Shown in pieces: positions 53,248 to 62,089 of a stretch of 64,000 bases of DNA. Location of the stretch: NCBI RefSeq assembly GCF_029537375.1, contig NZ_CP120679.1, forward strand, positions 3,267,501 through 3,331,500. Direction: 5' to 3'. Under the pieces are notes generated by a model. The model saw nothing but the letters and a program-made list of their open reading frames with translations. It ran no database searches and had not been told where the DNA came from. The stretch comes from Bacillus sp. HSf4. Lineage in GTDB: Bacteria; Bacillota; Bacilli; Bacillales; Bacillaceae. The number at the start of each line of letters is the position of its first letter. Positions within the stretch are counted from its first letter, which is position 1. A program made the translations under genes and the position numbers.

Positions 53248-54948
53248 TTACTTCACTTCGTTAAAAGTCGCCGATTTCCTTTCTGAATATAAGTAAATGC
53301 GTGCTTCATACGGCTTCATGATAAAGGAAGTCAGATGTTTATGGTTTTGGATATCGATATTGGACATGAGGAGCATGTCGCTTGATAATGGATATGCTGA
53401 ATGCTGATAAAATGCAATACGCCGGCTTAAGTTCACAATCACAATCGCTTTCTCTCCCCCAAGCTTGCGCAAATAGGCTATAATCTGCGGGTCCTCTGGA
53501 AGAAGCAGCTCAAACGTTCCATCGATGAAAACGTCATGGCGTTTTCTGAGGGCGATGATCTGTTTATAAAAGCGGTAGATGGAATGCCTCTCTTTTTGCT
53601 CGTTTGCGACATTGATCGTGCAATAATTGTCATTGATGTTCAGCCACGGCTTCCCGCAGGTAAACCCGGCATTTTGCCCATCCGTCCATTGCATCGGTGT
53701 TCTGGCGTTGTCTCTGCTCTTTTTCCGCACCGACTTCATGATGTCTTCATGTGAGCGGCCTTTTTCTTTCTGAATACGATAGAACCTCTTGACGGAAACA
53801 TCGTCATAATCTTCTATACGAGAGAATGCCGCGTTTGTCATGCCGATTTCCTGGCCTTGAAAAATAAACGGTGTTCCCTTCATCAAAAAATACATCGCAG
53901 CCAAAGCTTTTGCACTTTCAATTCTGTAAGTCCCATCCTCCCCCCAAACTGAAACGGCGCGAGGCTGATCGTGATTTTCGATAAAAAGCGCATTCCATCC
54001 CGTCACTTCAAGAGCGGTCTGCCAACTTGACAAAATTCGCTTCAGGCGCACGATGTCGATCTGTTCTTCATCGTCAATATCCCAAAGTCCGAGATGTTCA
54101 AATTGAAAAATCATGTTGAAGATGCCGTTTTTCTCGCCGACCCATGCCTCCGCTTCTTCAGCGCTGACTCCATTCGCTTCTCCGACCGTCATGATATCAG
54201 GATGCCTGGCGAATGTTTCTTCCTTCAGTTCCAGGAGAAAGTCCATGATTCCCTCAACATTCATATGGAAGGCAAAGGACGGGACAAATCGGAGCCCTTC
54301 TGGATTGGGGAGATCCGGAAGCCCTGCTTTTTTCTTAATATGCGAAATCGCGTCCACTCTAAAGCCGTCGATTCCTTTATCAAGCCACCAATTGATCATG
54401 CTGTAGAGCGAGCGGCGCATATCACCGTTTTCCCAATTCAAATCGGGCTGTTTTTCGTCAAAAATGTGGAGATAGTACTGATCTGTTTTTGGATCAAAGC
54501 TCCAGGCGGAACCGCCGAATATGCTTTCCCAATTGTTTGGCTCATGCCCGCCTTTCCCGTCCTTCCAAATATACCAGTCCCGTTTTGGCGATGTTTTGTC
54601 TGACCTTGATTCAATGAACCATGGATGCTCATCACTTGTATGATTGATGACGAGATCAATGATCAGTTTCAAACCGAGCCGGTGCGCTTCGGCCAATAAT
54701 GCGTCAAAGTCGGCCATCGTCCCGAATTCTTTCATGATGCTTTGATAATCCCTGATGTCGTAGCCATTGTCGGCATTAGGGGAATCAAAGACCGGACAGA
54801 TCCAGATCGCATCCGCACCAAGCTCCTGAATATAAGGCAGCTTCATCCTGATCCCGTTCAAATCCCCGATCCCGTCCCCGTCGGAATCCATAAAACTGCG
54901 CGGATAGATTTGATAGACGACCGCTTCTTTCCACCATGCCCTTGTCAT
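53248..54948 (-). CDS. yugT: Alpha-glucosidase of GH13 (oligo-1,6-glucosidase type), YugT-like
   Basis: 566 aa cytoplasmic TIM-barrel hydrolase of isomalto- and malto-oligosaccharides. The GH13 regions are in order: DLVINHTSDEH, GFRVDAISHI (nucleophile Asp), VGEANG (acid/base Glu) and FIENHDQPR (transition-state Asp). N-terminal WWKEAVVYQIYPRSFMDSDGDGIGDLNGI is family typical and includes a Ca-site. Synteny supports YugT. Confidence 0.92.
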   Translation of the reverse strand: MTRAWWKEAVVYQIYPRSFMDSDGDGIGDLNGIRMKLPYIQELGADAIWICPVFDSPNADNGYDIRDYQSIMKEFGTMADFDALLAEAHRLGLKLIIDLVINHTSDEHPWFIESRSDKTSPKRDWYIWKDGKGGHEPNNWESIFGGSAWSFDPKTDQYYLHIFDEKQPDLNWENGDMRRSLYSMINWWLDKGIDGFRVDAISHIKKKAGLPDLPNPEGLRFVPSFAFHMNVEGIMDFLLELKEETFARHPDIMTVGEANGVSAEEAEAWVGEKNGIFNMIFQFEHLGLWDIDDEEQIDIVRLKRILSSWQTALEVTGWNALFIENHDQPRAVSVWGEDGTYRIESAKALAAMYFLMKGTPFIFQGQEIGMTNAAFSRIEDYDDVSVKRFYRIQKEKGRSHEDIMKSVRKKSRDNARTPMQWTDGQNAGFTCGKPWLNINDNYCTINVANEQKERHSIYRFYKQIIALRKRHDVFIDGTFELLLPEDPQIIAYLRKLGGEKAIVIVNLSRRIAFYQHSAYPLSSDMLLMSNIDIQNHKHLTSFIMKPYEARIYLYSERKSATFNEVK

Positions 54949-55014
54949 TCAAACACTCCTTAGCTGTTGTTTCCATATTATATAAGGAAACAATACAAGT
55001 TATGAACTGTTTCA

Positions 55015-55046
55015 TAAACAAACCACCGCCCTTTAAAAAGAGCGGT
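55015..55046 (-). terminator. xyloglucanase terminator
   Basis: Minus strand CCACCGC / GCGGTGG stem with AT-rich loop, then TTTG-TTT. Confidence 0.75.
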
Positions 55047-55054
55047 GGCAAAAA

Positions 55055-55840
55055 TCAATGAACCTTCACATCCCAATTGGAAATATTGATTTGTCCTGTT
55101 CCTCCGAATACTTCTGTACCAAATTCGACACTGCTGACATACTTCGTTTTGCTGAGCCAGTTTTTTGAATCGGCCAAATAATCGGTGAAGTCGCGGATGT
55201 TCAGGCTAGCACTCCGGGTGTTTGACGTTCTGACAAATGAATAGACATTCCAGCCTTTTCCGCCTCCGGCATCAATGTAGCCTTTATACACCTTCCATTT
55301 GTGCCCGCCGACTGACACGGTTTCGACATAGGAACCTGCGGGGCCTGCATTGGTGTTGTTCAGCCAGATCATGATTTCATCGGTTGGAGCGGTGTCCCAG
55401 CTCGCATGATTCGTGTTGTGCAGCCAAATGTCGTATGCCGCGTTGTATGTGCCGTTCGCACTGATCGAATAACTGACATTCGTGCTGATGTTTTTCTGAT
55501 CTGACAAACGGGTCGGGAAGCCGCTTCCTTTCGTATAGCCTTCCGTCCAGTGCCAGCCGCTGACGATCGACGGATAGGCTTTAACTGTGCTTGTCGTGCT
55601 CGGCCAATTCCATACCCAGCCTAAATCCGAATCACTGTTATGATAAATCGTCTGCCACCAGCCGCTGACCTGGTCGGCTCCCCAGACATTGTTGAATATG
55701 TAGTATTGATTGTTTTTAAAATACATTTTTTCCGCTGGCTTGGATGAAGACGCGGCAAGCGCCGTGAACGGTCCCGCCAATAAGATGGTGAGCGCGAAGC
55801 CCCACAAAAGAAGCGATTTTGCGAACGAATGTTTTTTCAA
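55055..55840 (-). CDS. Secreted GH12 xyloglucanase/endoglucanase
   Basis: 261 aa, signal peptide about residues 1-30 (cleavage near ALAA), then a GH12 jelly roll. Tryptophan-rich substrate cleft (VWGADQVSGWWQTIYH, GWHWTEGYTKGSGFPTRL). Catalytic glutamates fit DEIMIWLNN (nucleophile) and SSVEFGTEVFGG (acid/base). It closely matches in length and features the structurally known B. licheniformis GH12 xyloglucanase, which cleaves plant xyloglucan. TTG start at 55840 with GAGGAGG 11 nt upstream. Confidence 0.92.
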   Translation of the reverse strand: MKKHSFAKSLLLWGFALTILLAGPFTALAASSSKPAEKMYFKNNQYYIFNNVWGADQVSGWWQTIYHNSDSDLGWVWNWPSTTSTVKAYPSIVSGWHWTEGYTKGSGFPTRLSDQKNISTNVSYSISANGTYNAAYDIWLHNTNHASWDTAPTDEIMIWLNNTNAGPAGSYVETVSVGGHKWKVYKGYIDAGGGKGWNVYSFVRTSNTRSASLNIRDFTDYLADSKNWLSKTKYVSSVEFGTEVFGGTGQINISNWDVKVH

Positions 55841-55992
55841 CGTTTTATGAACCTCCTCGTGATAATACACGACCATTATAAAAAAGAATCGGCAGCAGCA
55901 CATTCATAGAAAGTCATGATTTTCCATAGATCATTATACTTAACTTTAAAAAAATCGCCAAAAAAAAGAAGTTTTCAGCTGCTATCGAACTA

Positions 55993-56040
55993 AAAACAGA
56001 CTTTTAAACCGCAATCCGGGTTAAAAGTCTGTTTTTTTTA
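55993..56040 (-). terminator. yugS terminator
   Basis: AACAGACTTTTAA / TTAAAAGTCTGTT stem with T-run; overlaps the yugS stop. Confidence 0.85.
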
Positions 56041-57310
56041 TTTCAACAAAGCGAATATGGTGATCTTCGGCATCAAGAATTTTAAATTCGCATCCTTCCG
56101 TCTTAAAGACATCGCCGTTTTTCAGCTCCATTTTTTGCGTCAAGAGCCACCCGGCGATCGTATCCACCTCTTCATTATCGATCGCAATATGAAGAAGATC
56201 ATTCACTTCGTCAATTAACGCTTTGCCGTCCATAATATAATGATGCTCGCCTTTTTTAACGATGTGAGGCATTTCATCCTGATCAAATTCATCCCTGATT
56301 TCCCCGACGATTTCTTCCAAAATATCTTCTACCGTCACAAGCCCCGCCGTTCCGCCGTACTCATCAGCAAGGATCGCCATATGAATACGCTCTTTCTGCA
56401 TCCGAATCAATAGTTCCTGAATCGGGATGCTTTCAATCACCCTGATCACGGGCCTCATGATTTCGGTTAAATGGATCGACTGATCAAGGAAATAGGATTT
56501 AAACAGATCCTTGCTGTTGACGATTCCGATAATATGATCTTTATCATCCTTAATGACCGGATATCTCGTATAGCGTTCATTCATAACGGTTTCAATCGCT
56601 TCCTTGATGGCCTGATCTTCATCAAGCGTCGCCATCTCCGTTCTCGGAACCATGATTTCCCGCGCCAGCCTGTTGTCAAACTCAAAGATTTTGTTGACAT
56701 ACTTAAACTCCGACTGGTTGATCTCGCCTTTTTTATAGCTTTCAGACAGCATAATTCGCAGCTCTTCCTCACTGATGGCCACTTCATGTTCCTTGACCGA
56801 ATGGAAACCAAAAAGTCTGGTCAGCAGACGGGCCGAGCCGTTTAATAATTTAATGAAGGGATACATGATTTTATAAAAAAGAATCAGCGGCTTCGCCGTC
56901 CAGAGGCTGACGGCTTCCGCCTTTTGAATGGCAATCGTTTTCGGAGCCAGCTCACCGACCACAACATGCAAAAACGTAATAATCACAAAAGCGGTCACCA
57001 CTGACCCGATCCTTATGACCGACTCAGGCAGACCGAAGAGTTCGAAAAGCGGGTGAATGATCCTCTCAAATGTAGATTCCCCGAGCCAGCCGAGCCCTAA
57101 AGCGGTGATCGTGATTCCCAGCTGGCAGGCCGATAAGTATTCATCTAAATTTGAAATCACCTTTTTGGCTGCAATCGCCCGCGTATCCCCGTTTTCCACC
57201 AATTGATCGATTTTTGTCCCGCGAATTTTAACAATCGCGAACTCGGCGACAACAAAAAAAGCTGTTGCTGCAATTAAAAGCATGACGAGTATGAGATTTA
57301 AGATATTCAA
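56021..57310 (-). CDS. yugS: YugS, CNNM/CorC-type membrane protein with CBS domains
   Basis: 429 aa. DUF21 membrane domain with four hydrophobic segments (about residues 1-200, including SACQLGITITALGLGWLGE and VVGELAPKTIAIQKAE), two CBS domains (about 215-345, MVPRTEMATLDEDQ and AGLVTVEDILEEIVGEI), and a C-terminal CorC/HlyC domain. Family members export Mg2+ or Co2+. The TTG start at 57310 follows eight T that end an intrinsic terminator; the only strong ribosome-binding site (GGAGGTG) lies on the far side of that hairpin. Confidence 0.9.
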   Translation of the reverse strand: MNILNLILVMLLIAATAFFVVAEFAIVKIRGTKIDQLVENGDTRAIAAKKVISNLDEYLSACQLGITITALGLGWLGESTFERIIHPLFELFGLPESVIRIGSVVTAFVIITFLHVVVGELAPKTIAIQKAEAVSLWTAKPLILFYKIMYPFIKLLNGSARLLTRLFGFHSVKEHEVAISEEELRIMLSESYKKGEINQSEFKYVNKIFEFDNRLAREIMVPRTEMATLDEDQAIKEAIETVMNERYTRYPVIKDDKDHIIGIVNSKDLFKSYFLDQSIHLTEIMRPVIRVIESIPIQELLIRMQKERIHMAILADEYGGTAGLVTVEDILEEIVGEIRDEFDQDEMPHIVKKGEHHYIMDGKALIDEVNDLLHIAIDNEEVDTIAGWLLTQKMELKNGDVFKTEGCEFKILDAEDHHIRFVEIKKTDF

Positions 57311-57355
57311 AAAAAACCCTTACCAAATGAATTGGTAAGGGGTCACCTCCTCTGA
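57309..57355 (-). promoter_or_regulatory. terminator hairpin between Shine-Dalgarno and start codon of yugS
   Basis: Minus strand order: GAGGAGGTGA (SD, ends 57344), stem CCCTTACCAA / TTGGTAAGGG (57332-57341 with 57317-57326), loop of five, eight T, TTG start at 57310-57308. SD-to-start is 33 nt linearly but about 8 nt if the hairpin is folded. The hairpin also terminates yugP. Confidence 0.75.
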
Positions 57356-57362
57356 CGAATGG

Positions 57363-58043
57363 TTAGTCATTACGGCCGGACAGGAAAATCGCTACGAAGC
57401 GCAGCAGTTCAAACAATGAAACGAGCGCTGCGGCTACATATGTCAATGCCGCGGCATCAAGTACTTTGCTGACGCCTCTTTCTTCAGTGTTGCGGATCAT
57501 TCCTTCCGAGACGATGATCCGTTTTGCCCTGGAGCTTGCGTTGAATTCAACAGGCAGCGTCACAAGCTGAAAGAGTACGGCTGCGGAAAACAGTATGATG
57601 CCGAGGCCGATCAGATTCAGGCTTCCAAGCAATAAGCCGCCAAGAAATAAAAACGGCGCCACTCCCGAAGAAAAGTTGACAATCGGGAACATCTTATGCC
57701 TTAAAACAAGGGCGCCGTATGATTCCTGATGCTGCAAGGCATGTCCGCATTCATGGGAAGCAACGGAAACTGAAGCGATCGAACGGCCGTAATATACGGG
57801 TTCAGATAACCGTACAACGCGCGCTGTCGGGTCATAATGGTCTGTCAAGGTTCCTCTTACCGGTTCAACCGGAACATCGTAGAGGCCGTTGCGGTCGAGA
57901 ATCTGTCTGGCCACTTCCGCCCCCGTTCTTCCGCTTGAGGCCTCCACTTTTGAATATTTTTCAAAGTTACTCTTTACTTTAAATTGTGCCCAAATTGATA
58001 AACCTAATGCAGCAAATGTCAATAACAAAAAAATCATGCTCAT
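57363..58043 (-). CDS. yugP: YugP, membrane zinc metallopeptidase
   Basis: 226 aa with an N-terminal helix, zinc motif HECGH (VASHECGHALQHQESYG near residue 92) and two or three C-terminal membrane helices, the pattern of pfam04298 peptidases. Substrate unknown. GAGGGAAG lies 8 nt before the ATG at 58043; neighbouring Met codons are possible. It lies directly upstream of yugS on the same strand with a terminator hairpin between. Confidence 0.88.
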   Translation of the reverse strand: MSMIFLLLTFAALGLSIWAQFKVKSNFEKYSKVEASSGRTGAEVARQILDRNGLYDVPVEPVRGTLTDHYDPTARVVRLSEPVYYGRSIASVSVASHECGHALQHQESYGALVLRHKMFPIVNFSSGVAPFLFLGGLLLGSLNLIGLGIILFSAAVLFQLVTLPVEFNASSRAKRIIVSEGMIRNTEERGVSKVLDAAALTYVAAALVSLFELLRFVAIFLSGRND

Positions 58044-58140
58044 CAAATCATCTTCCCTCTTTAAAGTAAAATGGTTTATGAATTCGAAATGGTTAAAATA
58101 TATTTTATTTGAGGGGATCCCCTTTGTACAGGAAAATGCA

Positions 58141-58365
58141 TTACCTGCTTTTCCGCGGAAAACAAATCCCGATAAAACAACAGGCCATTCCCGAAATCAT
58201 CACATACAATGGCGGCCTTACCGTCAGCTCCTTGAAAAACTCGCTCCAAAACACTTCATTTGTCGTCAGGTAGACGGAATTCAAATCAAAAATGAATTGA
58301 ATGGCCGCGCCCGCCATCAGCTGCACGCCGATCAACACCAGGATGATTCTCAATAAACAGGACAT
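58141..58365 (-). CDS. small membrane protein, function unknown
   Basis: 74 aa with two hydrophobic segments (about residues 3-25 and 50-68). GGGTGGGGG lies about 12 nt before the ATG. Not recognised. Divergent from mstX and upstream of yugP. Confidence 0.55.
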   Translation of the reverse strand: MSCLLRIILVLIGVQLMAGAAIQFIFDLNSVYLTTNEVFWSEFFKELTVRPPLYVMISGMACCFIGICFPRKSR

Positions 58366-58537
58366 TCAACTCGCATCCCCCACCCGTTTTGTAAAATTGT
58401 ATGGAGGGATCGGAACTGTTATACCGGCGCATCAAAAATATCATATCTCTCATATCTATTGTCGGTAACTCCCTGTTGTTTTCTCCTGAAAATATTTGGA
58501 TATACTGAATAAAAAAAGCGCAGCGGGTGGTGGCACG

Positions 58538-58792
58538 GTGAAAGTTACAGACCAAGAAAAAGAACAGCTGAGCACAGCGATTGATAAAATGAATGAAGGG
58601 CTTGATGCATTCATTCTCCTTTACAACGAATCGGAAAAAGACGAGCCGCTGATCGAGTATGAAGATGAAACCGCGGACATTATCAAAAAAGCGATTGAAC
58701 ACCATGGAAAAGAAAGCATCAATCAAAAATTAAACGCGATCATAAAAGAAATTTTATCGTTTTCCCTTTTGCAGGATGGTGAAAAAACGTGA
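58538..58792 (+). CDS. mstX: MstX (Mistic), short form
   Basis: 84 aa acidic helical membrane-associating protein. KVTDQEKEQLSTAIDKMNEGL and DAFILLYNESEKDEPLIE match B. subtilis Mistic from its residue about 27 on. The B. subtilis protein has 110 residues; the first 26 are absent, as reported for the 84-residue forms of related bacilli. GTG start with GGGTGGTGG upstream. Its stop overlaps the yugO start (GTGA), so translation is coupled. Mistic and the K+ channel YugO act together in biofilm formation in B. subtilis. Confidence 0.9.
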   Translation: MKVTDQEKEQLSTAIDKMNEGLDAFILLYNESEKDEPLIEYEDETADIIKKAIEHHGKESINQKLNAIIKEILSFSLLQDGEKT

Positions 58793-59772
58793 AATCAAAC
58801 CGTATTTTTATCGCATGGCTTAGATGGCCGATGTATGTTCGGGTTTCTATCATCATCCTTTTATTGATCATTATTTTTGGAGAACTGATCACAATCGTTG
58901 AACCTGATCAATTTTCAAATGTCTTTGACGGGATTTGGTGGTCGCTCATTACCGTCTCGACCGTCGGATACGGCGATGCGGTGCCGAAGACGGCCGCTGG
59001 AAAACTTGTCAGCATGGTGCTCATTTTATTAGGCGCCGCTTTTGTGACGGCCTATTTTGCAACGATGGCGACAGCGGCTTTCAATAGGCAGCAGCGCTAT
59101 GCAGAAGGCAAGGTGAATTACAAAGGAAAGGGGCATATCGTTCTGGTCGGCTGGAACGAAAAATCCAATAAACTGATTCGCTCTCTGCAAGCCAACAATC
59201 CCGGCAAAACGATCGTGCTGATTGATGAAACATTAAAGGAAGGCCCGCTGATGGAGGACGTTCACTTCATCAGCGGACATGCCGCAGACGATGCCACATT
59301 AACAAGTGCCAATATCGAAGAGGCCGGCATTGTTTTGATAACCGCTGATCAGCATAAAAACGAAGCGGCCGCAGATACGCAGACCATCTTAACATTAGTG
59401 GCTGTCAAAGGGCTGAACCCTTCCGTTTATTGCATCGCCGAAATCCTGACGGAAAAACAAAAAAAGAATGCCGAGCGGGCCGGAGCAAGTCAAATTATCA
59501 GTACGGCTGAGTTATTAAAAACCGCGATGCTGCAGCATTTTCTCATTAAAAGCCAGCTTCCTGGTCCGGTTTTCGAAGAAGCCGACATTCATTTAAAAGT
59601 CCATGCCTTTCCTGTTCCGGCATCTTTGCAAGGAAAAACGTTCCAAGATGCGATCCATCACTTTTTGAATGACGATATTTTGCTTGTCGGTATTCAGCAA
59701 AAAGACGGACCGGCTTTATCGCCTTCCTTTTCGTACAAACTCGAGCCGACTGATCAGTTGCTGGCGCTTTAA
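58789..59772 (+). CDS. yugO: YugO, two-TM potassium channel with RCK domain
   Basis: 327 aa. Two transmembrane helices flank a pore loop with the K+ filter TVGYGD near residue 63. An RCK/TrkA_N domain follows (GHIVLVGWNEKSNKLIRSL, then IDE, and HFISGHAADDATL) and an RCK_C-like tail. YugO-mediated K+ efflux carries electrical signals in B. subtilis biofilms. The GTG start overlaps mstX by four bases. The gene ends four bases into the convergent yugN. Confidence 0.93.
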   Translation: MKSNRIFIAWLRWPMYVRVSIIILLLIIIFGELITIVEPDQFSNVFDGIWWSLITVSTVGYGDAVPKTAAGKLVSMVLILLGAAFVTAYFATMATAAFNRQQRYAEGKVNYKGKGHIVLVGWNEKSNKLIRSLQANNPGKTIVLIDETLKEGPLMEDVHFISGHAADDATLTSANIEEAGIVLITADQHKNEAAADTQTILTLVAVKGLNPSVYCIAEILTEKQKKNAERAGASQIISTAELLKTAMLQHFLIKSQLPGPVFEEADIHLKVHAFPVPASLQGKTFQDAIHHFLNDDILLVGIQQKDGPALSPSFSYKLEPTDQLLAL

Positions 59773-60173
59773 GACAACAGCGCCTGTTCGAGTTCTTTTA
59801 CATAAGAACGGCCCAGATCTTCATAGACACTTGCGATATCGGCATCTTTTTCCTTTGGCTCTGCAAATTGGTCAAAGGAGGCACGAAAATTCCCCTGAAT
59901 GACGTGATCATCGAGCGCCTCCTGATAAACATGGCGCAGCAAAAACGGCTTGCCCAATTTGACTGTCGCGTTTTGCGAATCAAGCTGTCCGTCTTCCGCC
60001 TCAAACGGCACCCGCAAAAACAAATATCCGTCTTGATCATCCATCTTATAGTCAAAAAAGCCGTGGTCGTACTCCCATCCCCCGCTGATCACATATCCGA
60101 GCGGTTTTAGCGTTTGTTCAAGGTGATAGAGCGAGAAAGAACGATTTTCCAATTCAGATGGTATGTTTATCAT
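59769..60173 (-). CDS. yugN: YugN-family protein
   Basis: 134 aa soluble protein of the YugN-like family, unknown function. Conserved GYVISGGWEYDHGFFDYK and FLRVPFEAEDGQLD segments. Same position next to yugO as in B. subtilis. A purine tract upstream (GGGG) serves as ribosome-binding site. Confidence 0.88.
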   Translation of the reverse strand: MINIPSELENRSFSLYHLEQTLKPLGYVISGGWEYDHGFFDYKMDDQDGYLFLRVPFEAEDGQLDSQNATVKLGKPFLLRHVYQEALDDHVIQGNFRASFDQFAEPKEKDADIASVYEDLGRSYVKELEQALLS

Positions 60174-60219
60174 AAAAAAACCCCTTTTTCGTTTTTACAT
60201 TTACCTTACATCAGCAGCA

Positions 60220-60786
60220 CTACCGCAATTCTTTGTCAGGCTTGTTCAAATGGCCTTCTGTAATTTCGTTAAAGAGCGTACCCTCCGGCTGCAGTGCATT
60301 GTTTTGCATTTGCAGAAATTTTTTATACTCCCCGACGGTAAAAGGCTTTGCATCATCAGTTAATTCATAGCCGATCTGGCCATTAGACTCCAGGGTTGCG
60401 TTTTTGACATCAGATAATTTTGAAATTCCCTGGGTTCTCAGCCTCATTTCCAGCTGGTCGACGGTCAGTCGGTGTTTTTTGAGGTTGTCTGTTTGCAATT
60501 CCCCATTTTCGATCAGGACAACCGCTTTTCCCGCTATAAGGGTTTCAAAAAAGTCAAATTTCATTTTTAAATACTCGATCAACAAGAGAACGATGATAAA
60601 AATTGATGCGGCTGTCACCGTTTTGAAGACGCTGTCTTCGATGATTGGCTGAACGATGATCGTTCCGATGGAAATCATGACGACGGTTGTCGCTATTGTC
60701 ATTTGCGATATCGATTTTCTTCCGGAAATTCGCAGCAGGATAATCCCCGTTAAAATAAGAAGAAGTGTTTTCAGAACAAAAAGCAT
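60220..60786 (-). CDS. DUF421/YetF-family membrane protein
   Basis: 188 aa. Two to three hydrophobic helices (about residues 1-70) then the YetF domain (GKAVVLIENGELQTDNLKKHRLTVDQLEMRLR, VKNATLESNGQIGYEL). Shorter than the other two DUF421 proteins of the window and without a DUF1657-like end. Function unknown. GGGGTGAGGTC precedes the ATG. Confidence 0.85.
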   Translation of the reverse strand: MLFVLKTLLLILTGIILLRISGRKSISQMTIATTVVMISIGTIIVQPIIEDSVFKTVTAASIFIIVLLLIEYLKMKFDFFETLIAGKAVVLIENGELQTDNLKKHRLTVDQLEMRLRTQGISKLSDVKNATLESNGQIGYELTDDAKPFTVGEYKKFLQMQNNALQPEGTLFNEITEGHLNKPDKELR

Positions 60787-61038
60787 GACCTCACCCCAAA
60801 CCTTTTTATTTCTTTATTATGGTTCAGAAGTGTTTTCTTATGAGTATGTTTGCGGCAAAACTGGCAAATAACGAATATTCAAAAGAGGAAATGAGATATA
60901 TCGAAAGCTCCGAAAGACCTCAGGACCGGTCCAGTTTTCATTGATCTGCCCATTAAAAGAAGGATTTTTATTTTCGATTGAAGAAAATGTAATTGATGAA
61001 AATTACTGTATCGCATATAAAGAAAGCAGGTGCAAAAG
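60787..61038. other. intergenic region with no supported gene
   Basis: About 250 bp. Short frames on the plus strand lack ribosome-binding sites; it may contain degraded coding sequence but nothing was recognised. Confidence 0.45.
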
Positions 61039-61419
61039 GTGAATGTTAAGGTTTGCATGGTATCCATTAAAGTAACGGATATGAAAGAAGCGAAGAGTTT
61101 TTATTGTGAAAAATTGAATTTTAAATTGGAAAAAGAGTATGGGGAAAATATCATTGAATTAAATGTCGACGGTTTTCCAATTATTCTTGAGAAAGCTTCG
61201 AAACCGAACACCTTAGAGTATGGAGAACATTCACAAGTCGTACTTGGTTTACAGACCGATGATATAAAGAAGGACATGAATCACCTGAAACAAAACGGTG
61301 TACACGTTTTGTACGAAGAACCGCAAACATGTCCTCCGGGTCATTATACGGTCATTGTCGACCCGTTCGATAATAAAATTGAGCTGCTTGAAGTTTCTAA
61401 ATCAATGGCGAACATGTAA
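61039..61419 (+). CDS. VOC-family protein
   Basis: 126 aa glyoxalase/bleomycin-resistance-fold protein: VCMVSIKVTDMKEAKSFYCEKLNF at the N-terminus, GLQTDDIKKDMNHLKQNGV in the second half, ending YTVIVDPFDNKIELLEV with a metal-ligand Glu. Substrate unknown. A GTG at 61039 has AGCAGG 8 nt upstream; a GTG nine bases earlier is an alternative. Confidence 0.82.
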   Translation: MNVKVCMVSIKVTDMKEAKSFYCEKLNFKLEKEYGENIIELNVDGFPIILEKASKPNTLEYGEHSQVVLGLQTDDIKKDMNHLKQNGVHVLYEEPQTCPPGHYTVIVDPFDNKIELLEVSKSMANM

Positions 61420-61525
61420 TAAAAAACAGACTCATCTGGAGTACTCCCCTTCCCAGTCCCCCTCTTTTGCCAGCGGAAGCCGTGGTAAAATCATGATGAG
61501 GAATCTATAGGGAGTGGATAGATGA

Positions 61526-62044
61526 ATGAGGGACTATTTTCTGCAATCGAAACGGATTGGGTTTTCGCTATGGTCAAAAGAGGATATGGATTTAGCAAAC
61601 GTATTGTGGGGAGATCCGGATGTAACAGCATATATATCCAGCCGCGGCAGGCTTGAAGCTGAAGAGGTAAAAAACCGTTTACAGCAAGAAATCGAACAAT
61701 ATCAAACGGACGGTGTTCAATATTTTCCGATTTTCGCCATAGACAATCATGCCTTTATCGGATGTTGCGGACTCCGTCCATACAACCTTGATGAGCGGGT
61801 TTATGAAATCGGATTTCATCTCGTGCGTTCGATGTGGCATAAAGGCTATGCTAGTGAAGCTGCCAAATCCATGATTGATTATGCTTATACAAAAGTAAAC
61901 GCAAGCAAGCTGTTTGCCGGCCACCATCCTGAAAACCAGGCTTCACGAAAGCTCTTGAACAAGCTCGGCTTCCGTTATACACATGACGAATTTTATCCGC
62001 CAACAGGCCTTCACCACCCGTCCTACATATTGCACAAAACGTAA
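61526..62044 (+). CDS. GNAT-family N-acetyltransferase
   Basis: 172 aa of the RimJ/RimL-like acetyltransferase_3 group. Acetyl-CoA site near HLVRSMWHKGYASEAAKSMIDYA (the usual Q/R-x-x-G-x-G/A loop is W-H-K-G-Y-A) and the C-terminal HHPENQASRKLLNKLGF motif. Acceptor unknown. GGGAGTGG lies 8 nt before the ATG; another ATG four bases earlier is in a different frame. Confidence 0.87.
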   Translation: MRDYFLQSKRIGFSLWSKEDMDLANVLWGDPDVTAYISSRGRLEAEEVKNRLQQEIEQYQTDGVQYFPIFAIDNHAFIGCCGLRPYNLDERVYEIGFHLVRSMWHKGYASEAAKSMIDYAYTKVNASKLFAGHHPENQASRKLLNKLGFRYTHDEFYPPTGLHHPSYILHKT

Positions 62045-62086
62045 AAATGGCCGGCTGCACTTCACTGTGCTGCCGGCCATTTTCTC
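62042..62086. terminator. bidirectional terminator between GNAT and pgi genes
   Basis: AAAATGGCCGGC / GCCGGCCATTTT, very strong stem. Confidence 0.9.
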
Positions 62087-62089
62087 TTC

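Noticed and set aside
54094..54603. 169-codon plus-strand frame opposite yugT
   Set aside because: Complement of the GH13 catalytic regions; no independent support.
60880..61030. Possible frameshifted gene remnant upstream of the VOC gene
   Set aside because: Short peptide-like stretches appear in two frames, but none matches a family I recognise and there is no start signal.
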